From positions 10,070,092 to 10,134,091 of the forward strand of contig JAJEKV010000038.1 of assembly GCA_021234155.1 (NCBI GenBank): a stretch of 64,000 nucleotides of DNA, written 5' to 3'. Each line of letters opens with the position of its first letter. Within the stretch, counting starts at the first letter, position 1. The stretch is from Isoetes taiwanensis (Eukaryota; Streptophyta; Lycopodiopsida; Isoetales; Isoetaceae). The notes beneath the pieces were generated by a model. The model was not told where the DNA came from. It did not search any database and saw only the letters and a list, made by a program, of their open reading frames with translations. Of the stretch, positions 30,901-42,100 are shown one piece after another. The position numbers and the translations under genes were made by a program.

Positions 30901-33900
30901 ATGTGTTATTTGCAGTCATCGGATGATGATGTCTCGTCTACTCAAAGTGACTTCCATGCAGAGAGTGGTTTGATGGAAGTTATTCAAAATTACTTCCCAA
31001 CCACTAATGATATAAATGCCAACGATGAAGAAGGAGAACCAATCACACTTCTTGAGAGAGAGGCTAAGAAACCACTATATCCAAATGCAAAAATATCACG
31101 CCTTGCTGCGTGCATTCTCATTCTCAACTTGCAACACAAATCAAGGTGGAGTAACAATAGTGTGGATGAACTTCTTGGGTGGGTGATTTGAGATTCAAAC
31201 TAATACAAGCTCCTATTCAATTTTGTTATTTATTTTTCTTCCTTGCTTGCTATATTTTAACTTTGTTTGATAGTTTGCTAGGTGAATATATACTTCCAAG
31301 CGATCATTGTCTCCCAAAATCACGAAGAGATGTAAAACAACTTTTGCAAGAACTAGGTTTAGAATACAATTGTATTCATGCATGCATAAATGATTGCATA
31401 TTATTTCGCAATGAATATAGTGACATGAGTAGATGTCCTAAGTGCAATGAATCACGATATGACGAAAAAGCAAAGTCCAAAGTGCCGAAGAAAGTTTTGC
31501 GGCACATGCCAATTATTCCTCGATTACAAGTTATGTTTAAATGTCCTTCCCTAGCATCATTCATGGACTTCCATGCAAAACACCGAAGCAACGATGGAAT
31601 TTTGAGATACCCAACCGATGGTGAGGCTTTGAAACATATAGAAGACACGTGGCCACATTTTAAGGATGAACCAAGGAATGCTCGCCTTGCATTGGGCATG
31701 GATGGAATATGTCCATTTGGCACGATGTCGTCTACACATAGTGTGTGGCCTATTGTTGTTATAAACTATAACATACCACCTTGGATGGCAACTAAGGTAG
31801 GCCATTTAATGTTAACGCTCATAGTTCCAGGTACATACCTTTACATAGCCTTGCCATGTATTATGTAGGTTGTGGCTTCTTAATTTAATGCATTGACATT
31901 TTGTAGGCAAATACCAAGTCAAGAATATGAATGTATATTTAGAACCACTTGTGGAGGAATTGGATATTTTATGGAAAGGCATACACATGTATGACATTTC
32001 GAGGCAACCACACAATTTTACATTCCATGGAATACTATGCTTCACAATTCATGACTATCCTGGATTTAAAGTTGCATCCGGTATGATGCTCGCATTTATT
32101 ATATGTTTTGTACGAGTTTTCCACTACAAGATTAACAATTTGAAGAATATTCTTTTGCAGGATTGCAAACTAGCGGATCATGTGGATGTCCATCATGTGG
32201 CCAAAACTTAACATCTTATAGATCGCCACACTTGTCAAAGATGATATACATTGGCCATCAAAAGTATCTACCCATAGGTCATCAGCTCCGTCATGGTGAT
32301 ATTTCTGATGTGCCCATGAGAAGAACTCCACATGATTGGTTGAAGACATGGAATGATCATGACCCAAACGAGGGTAAACATCCACCCGGCATGAAGATGT
32401 TATCTATATTTTACAAATTGGAATATTGGTCTAAGTTAAAGATTGCACATCTCTTAGATCCTATGCACATTTTCAAAAATGTGAGCCATTCACTTTGGCG
32501 ACATCTTACTGGAGAATGGGAGACTCTAAAAGCTAGGAATGATCTAAAGGATAAGGGCATCAAAAGTGAATTGTGGCCAATTGAAGAAGAGGGTAGAGCT
32601 CCTCGCTTTCTTCGAGGTCCTTGGGTGTTGAAGAAGGATGAACTCAAGCAAGTAAAATGCGCTATCAAAACCTTGCGCACTCCAACTGGTTATGGATCTT
32701 CCCTTAGAAGGGCATTTACGAAAGATGGAGATCTCACAGGCTTAAAGTCACATGATTGGCACAAGTTTCTACAGGTATATACATAATATACAAATTGAAG
32801 AAACATGACAAATGTCCTAAGTCCATTACTAATTTCCTTTTATCTTCAAACTTATAACCCTATATGTTGGTGACATATAATTTGGCCGCCTTATAACAGC
32901 ATATTCTTCCATGTGCCTTGGAGAATTGCCTCACACCACGCATTCGGAAGGTTATTTATAGACTTGCAAGCTTCTCTAGGTGGATCTCTTCTAAGCAAAT
33001 TGTAGCTGCTGATATTCCCGCTATGGAAATAGAGATTGTAGAGATATTATGTGAACTAGAAGATCTATTTCCCACCAGTTTATTTGATCTTCAGGTATAA
33101 TGTAGCTATTCTAAATAAATTTCGTGTACCAAACGCAACTAACAAATGTGATTATTAGGTACATTTGTTGGTGCATCTGCCGCAAGAAATATTGCTTGTG
33201 GGTCCAAACCCTTCAAGATGGATGTTCTTTTTAGAGAGATATATGAAGGTATTAAAAGGCTTTGTGCGCCAGATGGCAAGGCCCGAGGGATGTATGGCAG
33301 AAGGACATCTTATTGAAGAGACATTATTCTTCTTGACAGACGCCACTAAGTCAATAGATCCAAATGCACCAAAGATTTGGAAGAAAGAGATTCCTGATTG
33401 GTTAGAAGGCGAAGTCTTGCAAGGTCTAGGTAAACAACGGAGGTTAAGCGATGAAATGTTTGAAGGTATCAATAAATTTGTTGTGAACAATACAGATAGT
33501 CTTAGTAGGTGGGTGGAGTTGTATAAAATTGACAAGGCAGAAAGAGATAGCAATAGGAAAGCGTATGCTGCAAAGAACCGTCGAGGACATCATAGGAGAG
33601 TCATACAATACCCTCGAGAACTAATGCCTCTACCTGATTCTCCACCCCATTGGTGGTTATCGCAAAAGCTTAGAGAAGCTGAAAAAAATGGAGAAAAAAT
33701 TCAAGAAGATGACCTCAACATTGCATTTGGTTCTGAAAAATCGGCAAGTTCCTATTTCTTGTTGTCATCAATATATATTTTGCATTTGTTAACCATCTCA
33801 TGTCACTTTTATTTTACCAATCTGCAGGCTAGGTTCCATAATTCAATGTGGGCATATGGTGCACACTTACGAATTGATGACATTGACAAAGCTCGCGTCA

Positions 33901-34637
33901 CTTTTGATTCTGGAATCATTGCCTCGTTTAATCAAAAGAGTCAAGCAAGCATTAGAGATGATAATCCTATTGATGGAGAACTTGAATATGTTGGAGTTAT
34001 TACCGATATTATTGATGTGGATTTCCGATCATTTCGACAGACTATACTGAAGGCAAAGTGGTTCAAACCTTTATATCGTGGACGAAATCAAACAATGCGA
34101 CCACATCCTTCAGGTTTCTTTGAAGTTGACTCCACACATGTTTTAGTAGACAGAAGCGAGCCATATGTGTATCCTCATCAAGTTCAACAAGTTTTCTTTC
34201 ATGTCAACCCTCAAAACAATGCGTGGTGGATTGTAATTCCCACGGAACCAACGTCACGTCGATATATATGCAATACGACTATTGTGGATGAAGGGCGTGA
34301 GGAGCAAGAAGAAGAGGTAGAATATGAGCAAGTAATGGAATTTGTGGAGCCAAGAAACATAGCAGAACATGAGACTCAAGAAGGAACGAGCAATCAAGGA
34401 TTAGAAGTGTCGATGCATTTTGATGAAGATTCTATTGAGGAGGGAGTTGAAGAGGGAACAAACAATCAAGAAATGAGATCACCAATGCATTCCGATGAAG
34501 ATTATATTGAGGAGGAGGAAGATATTGAGCTCCAAACTCCAAATATACGACGAAGGCTACTCTTACAACTAGATGATGATGAATGGGATGACATTGAGCA
34601 TGATTTTGTGGACGAGGGTTTGATGCCTAGCGAATAA
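30901..34637 (+). CDS. TNP2: Tnp2-type transposase of the CACTA element, seven visible exons
   Basis: Exons 30916-31178, 31274-31830, 31907-32080, 32161-32774, 32900-33094, 33159-33743 and 33828-34637 join in frame to about 1065 residues. An in-frame ATG at 30901 could start a short form, but CAG just before 30916 is a good acceptor, so upstream exons are likely. Tnp2 signatures include LGLEYNCIHACINDCILFRN, CPKCNESRY, NIPPWM, a C-x2-C pair (CGCPSCG) and LLDPMHIFKNV. Later blocks correspond to the DUF4218- and DUF4216-type regions, for example LPQEILLVGPNPSRWMFFLE and YGAHLRIDD. The protein cuts and rejoins element ends in the nucleus. The C-terminal 100 residues are very acidic. The sixth intron uses a GC donor. 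No stops are seen. Confidence 0.92.
33744..33827 (+). other. TNP2: GC-AG intron of 84 bp in TNP2, in frame if retained
   Basis: The donor reads TCG|GCAAGT and the acceptor is AATCTGCAG before GCTAGGTTCC. Removal joins EKS to ARFHNSMW. The intron length is a multiple of three and has no stop, so retention would add 28 hydrophobic residues. The choice of donor rests on consensus and on the expected protein. Confidence 0.6.
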
Positions 34638-35349
34638 GAAACAAACTTTCATCTTATATTGAATGCATTTTGATGATTTGAAAATACTAATGTATTCCCC
34701 ATATATATACGTTCATACTTTGATTAAAATAGTATATGCTTTCTTTTCTTTTGTTAAACTTTTGTGCCTTTATATCTTAGGAGCTTGAACTTTTATTTGC
34801 TTGATTGGATATGTATGTGATCGTCGAGATATTAGTAAATTGCCAATTTACAAGAATTTCAAAATTACTACCCTAGCATCCGGCTACAATAGTTATTGTG
34901 TATTTATTAAAGGCACTGACTAAGTATATTTGGTTGGTTTGAAGGATGTAAAGTTTATGAAATGATTCGAATATTAAGTTTACAATAGGAATATAGAATG
35001 TGTAGCCTTAAGTTTAAGCGTCCCATAAGCGCATAAGTATGGGATGTACAAATACGAGGCCCATGAGATGCGTTCAAACACGAGGCCCATGACAACAACC
35101 CAATGCTAATGATATGAATAAAGGAAAACTTAAAGATAGCATTCTTACATACATAGAAGATGGTTTACCTACAATGCTCTAGCTAGGGTTGGAAATTTAT
35201 AGTTTTTTGCACCAAATGAGATAATCAAAGTTAGATAAATAGTACACCATTAGATATATCAAGGAGAGAGCTTTCCAACGCATCAAATTTCATAAAAAAC
35301 GGGCTGTTAGATCGAAAGTTATGATAAAAATTGTATTTATGAAAAAATC
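34638..35349. other. 3' flank of TNP2 inside the CACTA element
   Basis: AT-rich non-coding sequence, probably including the transposase 3' UTR. A pair of phrases, ACGAGGCCCATGA, recurs near 35056 and 35080. Confidence 0.45.
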
Positions 35350-35662
35350 AGTGTTTTGACGAAATTGCTGACGTTTTTTCTGACGAAATTACTGACGAAT
35401 GTCATGACGAAATGTCTGACGATAACTCTGACGCATGTATTGACGAAAAAATTTGACGATTAATCTGTCGTTTTTCCTGACGGTTAAGCTGACGAACATC
35501 TTCTGACGATATTCTTGACGTGATGTCTGACGCACGTTTTGACGTTATATACGACGTTTATCCTGACGATAATTCTGACGCAAGTTCGTGAGATAAAGCG
35601 TCAGAGTATTTTACGTCAGGTTACTCGTCAGTATACACGTCATGACAAGTTTTTTTATACAG
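35350..35662 (-). promoter_or_regulatory. Right subterminal repeat array (TGACG motif)
   Basis: About fifteen or more TGACG words, mostly CTGACG, lie between 35357 and 35600, with a few inverse CGTCAG words near the end. This is the mirror image of the left array, as expected for a CACTA element whose accessory protein binds both ends. Confidence 0.8.
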
Positions 35663-35705
35663 TCTGACGATTTTTCTGACGCCTAACCCTCATTCTCTTG
35701 TAGTG
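35663..35705 (-). repeat. Right terminal inverted repeat of the CACTA element
   Basis: The reverse complement reads CACTACAAGAGAATGAGGGT and then TAGGCGTCAGAAAAATCG, matching the left end with a few changes. It is followed by the duplicate AAG at 35706-35708. Confidence 0.93.
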
Positions 35706-35708
35706 AAG

Positions 35709-36420
35709 AGGCACCAGTTGTACGCCAAGTTGTCGAAGTGCCACTTCGCAACAGAGAAGGTGGAGTATCTAGGTCATGTGATCTCAGCAGAAGGCATCTC
35801 GACGGATCCTGCAAAGATTGAAGCCGTCATTCATTGGGTCGGCCGAAGAATGTGCATGAAGTCAAGTTTTCGGCCTAGCGGTACTCACGTGAAGTTCGTG
35901 GAAGAACTTTGTCAAGATAGCGGCCCCGCTAACGTGACTTGACGAGGGCGGAGAAAGTGAAAGATTGGGCAGAGCATTGGCACAAGAAAGCCCGCTGTGG
36001 TTTGAATTGTTGAAGGAAGCTTTAACAACCGCCCCAGCCTTTAACCCCGCCGCATCCGGAGAAAGACAAGTCAGAGCGGACGGACGCGAAAAGATAGCTA
36101 CTGTGGGCGGTGCTCATGCAAGAAGAGCGTGTGGTAGCGTATGATTCCGTGGAAGATGAACGACACTAAACGCCGCTACCCAACGCACGATCAGGAATTG
36201 CTTGCAAGGTTGTCGTGGCATTAAGAATTTGGAGGCACTATCTTTTTGGGAAGGAAGTTCGGTTGGATACGCACCACCGTGAGCCTCCAATATGTATTCA
36301 CGCAACCACACCTCAACCCGAGGCGTAGAAGGTGGATGGAGTTCCTTGAAGAGTACGACTTTGATATAGTCTACAAGCCGGGAAGCTCAATGTGGTAACG
36401 GATGCGCTTTCAAGGCATCC
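35709..36420 (+). pseudogene. pol (RT-RH): Gypsy RT 3' part and RNase H, resumed after the CACTA
   Basis: The frame resumes with RHQLYAKLSKCHFATEKVEY and LGHVISAEGISTDPAKIEA, the RT thumb. RNase H blocks follow in shifted frames, including RRYPTHDQELLA at about 36172 and WMEFLEEYDFDIVYKPG then NVVTDALSRHPP at 36337-36425. RNase H removes the RNA strand during reverse transcription. Several frameshifts lie between the blocks, so no active protein is possible. Confidence 0.9.
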
Positions 36421-36659
36421 CCCGACAACTAGAGTGCATTGCAATGCAATTTCGACGATCTCCAACGACTTTGGTAAGAAGATTGAAGAGTCCTTGCCAA
36501 CGGATGTGGATTTCAAGGAAGTATGGGAAAGTCTCTCTAGGGAGGCTAGAACGGATAAGGAGCGGGAAGCCTTTTAAACATTTTAAGAAGGAAGGCAACC
36601 CTGTTATACCATAAGAACAAGTTGTCAGCGCATCAATCATCGGTGTAAGGAAATTGATC

Positions 36660-37330
36660 CTCCACGACCACGCAACAGCCCAATAGCTGGCCATGCGCGG
36701 ATTCATGAAAACATATTTCAAAGCACGCAGCAGCCTATTATTGGTGAGAATGAAGAAGCGTGGCTCGCTACATCAAGGAATGCCGCCTATGTCGCCAGAT
36801 AAAAGCCGAGCAACTTCAATTCTGTGGGCATTGGAGCCATTAGCGGTGCCAAACGCTAAGTGGGAGGTAATCAAAGATGGATTTCATCACGGGACTCCCA
36901 AGAAAAAGAAGAGGGAAGGATGCCTTGATGGTAGTGGTCGACAAGTTGTCTAAGATGGCACATTTTGTGCCTTGCGTGACCACGAGACTATGGATACAAA
37001 CAAAGCTCTTCACCAAAGAGATCTTCGGGCTTCATGGCATGCCAAGGGAGATCATATCCGATGGGGATCCGAAGTTCATGAGCCTTTTGGCAAGACCTCT
37101 TTGGCGACAATCCGTGACGGCTATCCATGAGCACGGGCGTATCATCCAGACGGATGGCCGACGGAGCGGACCAACAGATTTTAGAGGACATGCTACTAAA
37201 CTATGTCCGAATAAGCAAAGTATGTGGGAAGAATTTATTCACTTGGTGGAGTTTGCATACAATAGCACCAAGCGTGAATCATCCCAAATGTCGCCGCGTT
37301 TATGATCAATTCACGGCTATCGATGCCTAA
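36660..37330 (+). pseudogene. pol (INT): Gypsy integrase, frameshifted
   Basis: An H/C-type start is weak (CRLCRQIKAEQLQ near 36783). The catalytic core is clear from 36873: KMDFITGLPRKRRGKDALMV, VVDKLSKMAHFVP, and FGLHGMPREIISDGDPKFMS with the second aspartate. Then comes LVEFAYNSTK near 37243. Integrase inserts the cDNA into the genome. Frame changes near 37100 remove the region of the catalytic glutamate from the same frame. Confidence 0.88.
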
Positions 37331-37985
37331 CCCCGCACACTTGGCACAACCCCCGCGGTCAAAAGTGGAAGTTTCAAGCCAGATGTTGGCCGATATGCGC
37401 AGCCTTGTGGAAGAAGTTCGAGGATATCCGCTAGCGTAAAGAAGTCGTCGCCGAAGAGCATCGCCGACAAGCATCGAACAAAGAAGAGAGTTCAAAGTTG
37501 GAGATGATGTTTGGCTCAAGATCAAGGTGAAGCAGTGGCTTCGAGGATCGGGAATTGCAAGAAGTCGGGCTCCAAGGTGGGCCGGACCTTTCGAATAGTC
37601 AAGAGAGTAGGTAATCAATCCTACAAGCTAGACTTGCCAAAGACACCTAAAGATTCATAAGGTCTTCCACGTGAGTTTGTTGAAGAAGCATACTCCAAAT
37701 CCGCATCGAAGTCTTGGACACTCCAACGTTGTTGGAAATGACGGAGGAGCAACCGGAAATAGTTCCGTAATTGATTCTTGATAAAGCTTTCAAGAAAACG
37801 AGGAGATCAGAATTCCTCCAAAGATTTGGTCAAGTGGAAACACTTGCCGCTGGAAGACGCTTGACATGGGTACTTAAGAAAGATTTAGTAAAGCAAGCAC
37901 CCACGCTTTATGGAGCAATGGGACGGCAAGGTCATCTCCCGAAGAAATCGCTCGTGCATGTCGATTTGTGTAGGTTAATTCTTGT
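37331..37985 (+). pseudogene. pol (C-term): Gypsy pol C-terminus with chromodomain-like segment
   Basis: Blocks typical of the integrase C-terminal region appear in order: QMLADMRSLVEEVR near 37380, GPFRIVKRVGNQSYKLDLPK near 37581, and, in another frame, SKDLVKWKHLPLEDA near 37815. The last matches the VKW.....A.WE core of retroelement chromodomains. Chromodomains can steer insertion to marked chromatin. Stops and frameshifts are frequent. Confidence 0.75.
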
Positions 37986-38822
37986 GTAGTTAAGATTAAT
38001 CCACGATGCAACCTATGCTTAGTATGGGGTCGCATGTTGTTACCGATGATGGGACCACTACGGTGATCTCTAGGGCGGGTGTAATGTCAATGTAGGCATG
38101 ACCGCGTTTCGCTTGGGCAAGTGGAAGGTAGGTTAGAAAGTCTACTGTCCCCACGGAAGCAGGCGACCTCGAGAAAGGAGGTCATTGAGGAATGCACCGA
38201 TAGGAAAAGCACCTCTAGCCCCATATATGCTTTGATAGGAGGAATCAGCCTTCACGCCCATATACGGAAGGACCTATCCTCCACGCCGGGCAACTAGGGT
38301 GTAGGCATGAGCGCATATAGGCATATAGGCAGTTGTCTCCACGCCATAATGGAAGATTCACCCCTCTTCCCACGGAGATTAGCCATGCATCCATGTAGAT
38401 AGGTGGGGGTGGTCACCATATAACCAAAATTTTATTAATAATTAAATGGTACTAACGTAGTGTCGACTGCGGTGCCAATAGAGCGCCGGAGGGAGGGCAA
38501 GGAGGTCGAAGATGAAGACTTGCAACACAAATTTTGTTGGAATGTGTTGCAAGGAATGAAGAGTACCTCGGACGCTAATTTTAAAATCGATAAACTTAAT
38601 TGTCATGTTAAGTGAATTTTTGAGTAACCCGCTTTTAATGATGTTATGAATTGATAAGTTATTTCATAATATAATGGTGTGATAATGTCCCAAAAAATAT
38701 TACCTTAAGGTAATCTTAATAAATGTGTAAATCCTATAGTAGTTATCGTTATGTAATGGGTTGATTGCGTGTTAGGATGATCCCAAGGTGGAGACCCACG
38801 ATGCCGGGACAAAGATCATTTC
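37986..38822 (+). other. Gypsy 3' untranslated region
   Basis: Non-coding DNA between pol and the polypurine tract. GTGTAGGCATGA-like words recur (38091 and 38311) together with CTCCACGCC words. An AT-rich stretch lies at 38580-38760. No open frame of note. Confidence 0.55.
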
Positions 38823-38836
38823 AAAGGTGGGGAGAA
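38823..38836 (+). other. Polypurine tract of the gypsy element
   Basis: AAAGGTGGGGAGAA lies directly before the TG that opens the 3' LTR, the standard plus-strand primer position. Confidence 0.8.
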
Positions 38837-40506
38837 TGTGACGTTCAAAGACGATATCGCCCCGGGACGTATACTATATCGCCGCCACGCAGCATTACCG
38901 CCACCCCCGACGGACGTAACGCCAGCCAGTAGCCAGTGGGTAGCCCTAGGGGGTAACTTGCCGTAAATATGTGCAACTATTAATGTGCATATTTTCCAAT
39001 GTACACATTAATGTGGGCACATTTCCATGTGGACACTTCATCCCAAGTGGGCCACACCCATAGGTGCCATTAATGTGCACATTCTCCAATGTACACATTA
39101 ATGTGGGCACACATTTCCATGTGGGCACATTTGGCCACCTAGCCCTTAAAGGCAAGTGGGGCCCAACCCAATTATCCCACATGCCAAAAGGGGATAATTG
39201 GAAACCCTAGCCAACCCCTTGTCTATATAGGGTAGGAAACCCTAACTAGCCCATTTTCATTCTAGGGCTTTAGAACTCTGTTTTTGGCCGCCTCAACAAA
39301 TTAAACCGCCCCGCACTGGCCTCGAGAATTGCACCATTAGTTTCCCTTGATTCGAAGCAAGCCAGCCAGGATGGTCGAGCTCAGGTCAGGAGGAGCCCCT
39401 CAAGGATCAGGTATTTGGCCAATTAGATAGTCTAAACCCTATTTTAGTCATAAAATCGGTAGGTTTAGCCTCTTAGATTGGCCATAGCAGCTCTCTAGAT
39501 CTCTAGATAGCAGATTCTAACTAAAGAACCTAACTCTATGTTGTAGAATAGATCTAGTTCTTTAGTTCTCTGTGAAGTATATGGATGATGTATCTCTATG
39601 AACTCCTTGTATTGGGAAGGGGGTAGAGACCTAAAGCTTTGTAGATGATGCTCCTAGAGTAGCCTCTCTAGCACACTATAGATTTGGCCACAGGTGCACA
39701 AGAGCCACAAGGGATGTGGGTGAAGGGGCCGACCGGGCCGAGAAGGAGGTTCATGTCGACTCTTGAACCATCCCTCCTCGGGTGTGTAAAGCCCACCGGG
39801 ATCATTGTGACTAGGTCTAATGGCTTGCCACCTGTGTGGGCAAGGCATGGGCTCGGGACACTGGTGGAAGTGGTGTTCACTTTCCGGTGGGTTGGTCCAA
39901 TCTGGGCAAGGGCCCTCTAGTCACCTTTTGAGTCAAAGATGTAGATCTCTCGGAGGAGTGATCCCTACCGCCCCATCGGGCGGGAGGATGAGCCCGGGAG
40001 TAGCCCTTTGGCTATCGCCCCGGCTGGCCTCTGGGCCGTGTCCCCGACACTTTTCAGCCCACTCTCGCAAAGTGTGCAATGTGAGGGGCGGATGGAGTGG
40101 ACAACCCTAAGCCATGTTCATATGCCGCCCAAATCCATTGCCATGAATTAAATCGCCGCGAATGAATTGAGACCCAAGCCGCCACCACCCCTTTGAGTCC
40201 GAGCCTTGGGTAGGATTCCCTATGTGATGTGCTGATCTTTGTCGATGCAGATATGTGGAGGACCATCCTTCATTGATGGTCATATGATGTTGATGTATGT
40301 GCTACCGACATGTATGTTTACGCTCCGCAGCCTAGGTAGGCCCCGAGGGGAGGCGCGGTAATGACCCCTTCACTTCTCCCCCACCGGCACCGGCCACGGT
40401 TCGCGGTCATGTGAAGGGCCCTCAGATAGCATGGAGCTGGTATGGGGATGAACTTCCTGGTTTGTATACGGTGGGTGCACCGTGATAAACAGTAGGGGAC
40501 GCCACA
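38837..40506 (+). repeat. 3' LTR of the gypsy element
   Basis: Matches 7854-9499 along its length, including the internal duplicated block and TATA region. It ends CCACA, followed by the target duplicate TCCAA at 40507-40511. Many small indels separate it from the 5' LTR, so the insertion is not young. Confidence 0.92.
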
Positions 40507-40511
40507 TCCAA

Positions 40512-42020
40512 CCTTATGCCCTCTTCTATTTACATAAAAAAAATGAGTCACGCGGAAGATTTTGTGGATTCTAAGCATGGGATTTTGTGGGTCAGAGGTG
40601 GATGCCCTAAGCCTTCTTCATGGTTGTGTTGGTCAGGCAAATCCGGACAGTTTGCTTGGTTGGTAGGTGGCTTCCTTTATCTCCGAGAGAAAGCCGGTAC
40701 AAATCAGGCACGTGTATTGTTTTAAAATGCGTTTTTCTTTTGTTTGAATGCATCTAGCTATACGTTTATGCAGTGATGATGTCGCTTTTGCCCCCTGTTC
40801 ATTTCTTTGCGTACGCCGCAGTGTTCTTGAATAGAATTGTATCCGGTGTTGCTCCCCATAGCAGATGCCGCCAGGTTTGCTTTAACTTTGCTTCTATTGC
40901 ATCTCAAAGTCCTTCCAACTGTTTAACGCACAAACCAAACAATTACTTCCTTCTTAGAAATGCTATGTGTATGAGAATTGCATTCGGATATTCAATCTTA
41001 TAATACTTAACTCGGGGCTTATTTGTAGTGCACAATCACGAAAGCGATGTCCCGTGTTTTTTTAAGTGCTACGGTGGTTATGACAGGACTTGTTTGGAGG
41101 TCCATCAAGCCAAAAGAGTTTGCCGTGGAGCATGTTGTTGCCTTTGTGCATGTGTAAAGACCATGTGTTCTTTGCATGACATTGTGTGGCAAAGTGTGTC
41201 AGCCTTGACTAAGATAGAATGCTTCAGATTGGAAGCAAATCTTCCATCTTATGCTAAACAGGAATTGTCTTGGTACGTGAAAGTATAATATACCACTACC
41301 TCGAATATGGTAAAGATGCCTCTTTATTTTGATGCCCCTTGATCTTTTAGAATAAGCTGAGTCCTCATAAAAATTCTTGGGCCATGGTATATACTCATTG
41401 AAGCAAAGATGATTGGATTCTCCACAACCTTCAAGACCCATGATAACTCAGCTTTGGTGCATCTCTTCTAACTGCTATACAAGTATAGAAAGGGGGTGCT
41501 AGATTATGATTACCCTATAATTTTCTGAAATCCTTGCAGCCAATCTATCAGGCCAAGCCCGGATTTTTCCATTCTTAGATTCCTGATTTTCACACAAACA
41601 TATAGAGTCTTTATATTGAATTGACTAAAGCTAGTAGGTTTATTTCATTTGCTTTGTTAAATTCTCAAATCCATTTCATCCAAATCAATGGTTGACTATT
41701 GTTTTCTATTTGTGCGGTTAGCAAGAGCTTGAAGTCACCATTTAAGGACAAAAGCATTATTATTGGGGAGGAGATATTTCTCACTGAGAAAACCCATCAC
41801 TCAATAATGTCACTTTGTGTCAAGCTTGTGAACAGATGGTTTTCAAGTGTGTATTTTCAAATTGGACCTAATTTAATTCTTACATTTGGGCCTCATAAAG
41901 TTGCTCTTTCATTTTCATTTGAAGTTGCTCCTTCTTTTTGGTTCTTCATAATTCAAGATGGCTTCTGTTTGTAGACAATACAAACAATGGTACGTGTTTG
42001 TTTCCATTGTTAGAATATGG
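40512..42020 (+). other. Helitron D core right of the gypsy element, unassigned
   Basis: Resumes the sequence broken at 7853. Short plus-strand open pieces occur (40516-40725, 41028-41288 with many Cys, 41699-41974) but show no family signature. They may be decayed captured exons. Confidence 0.4.
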
Positions 42021-42100
42021 TGGCCTCATGTCATCAAGTAGATTGCCTTTCTTCATAAATCTATATTTTTATTCTTCAGATTATTGGAAACATATGAATG
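42021..42100 (+). repeat. 80-bp direct repeat, left copy, flanking a foldback element
   Basis: TGGCCTCATGTCATCAAGTA through CATATGAATG is repeated base for base at 42923-43002. The identity starts and stops exactly at the borders of the AT-rich foldback sequence between the two copies. Confidence 0.95.

Larger units (their letters stand above)
16415..35705 (+). mobile_element. 19.3-kb CACTA (En/Spm) DNA transposon with transposase, accessory gene and SET-domain gene
   Basis: The element begins CACTACAAGAGAATGATTGT and ends with the imperfect inverse, ...CATTCTCTTGTAGTG. It is flanked by the 3-bp duplication AAG and sits cleanly inside the RT gene of a gypsy element. Inside are inverted subterminal arrays of CGTCA/TGACG, a minus-strand TNP1-like gene (19282-21448), a plus-strand SET-domain gene (22951-24356) and a plus-strand Tnp2 transposase gene (30901-34637). 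A tRNA-derived SINE, captured pyruvate kinase and HSP101 fragments, and a nested Helitron are also present. The transposase exons are open, so the element could be recent, but Helitron A and one stop codon in the accessory gene have since disturbed it. Confidence 0.95.
7854..40506 (+). mobile_element. Ty3/gypsy LTR retrotransposon, split by a CACTA element
   Basis: Two direct LTRs (7854-about 9499 and 38837-40506) begin TGTGACG; the 3' copy ends CCACA. The 5-bp sequence TCCAA flanks the element at 7849-7853 and 40507-40511 as a target-site duplication. A degraded tRNA-Met-type primer site follows the 5' LTR, and a purine tract (AAAGGTGGGGAGAA) precedes the 3' LTR. The order gag, protease, RT, RNase H, integrase, chromodomain-like tail places it in Ty3/gypsy, chromovirus style. 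Without the CACTA it is about 13.4 kb, long because of roughly 4 kb of extra DNA before gag. All coding parts carry frameshifts, and the LTRs differ by many substitutions and small indels. It is old and defective. Confidence 0.93.

Noticed and set aside
33155-33553. Minus-strand frame of 132 codons opposite Tnp2.
   Set aside because: Antisense to clear transposase exons with splice support, and it carries no motif.
38946-39182. Minus-strand frame with repeated MCTLENVHIN-type phrase.
   Set aside because: Produced by the duplicated non-coding block in the LTR. The same block is broken in the other LTR.
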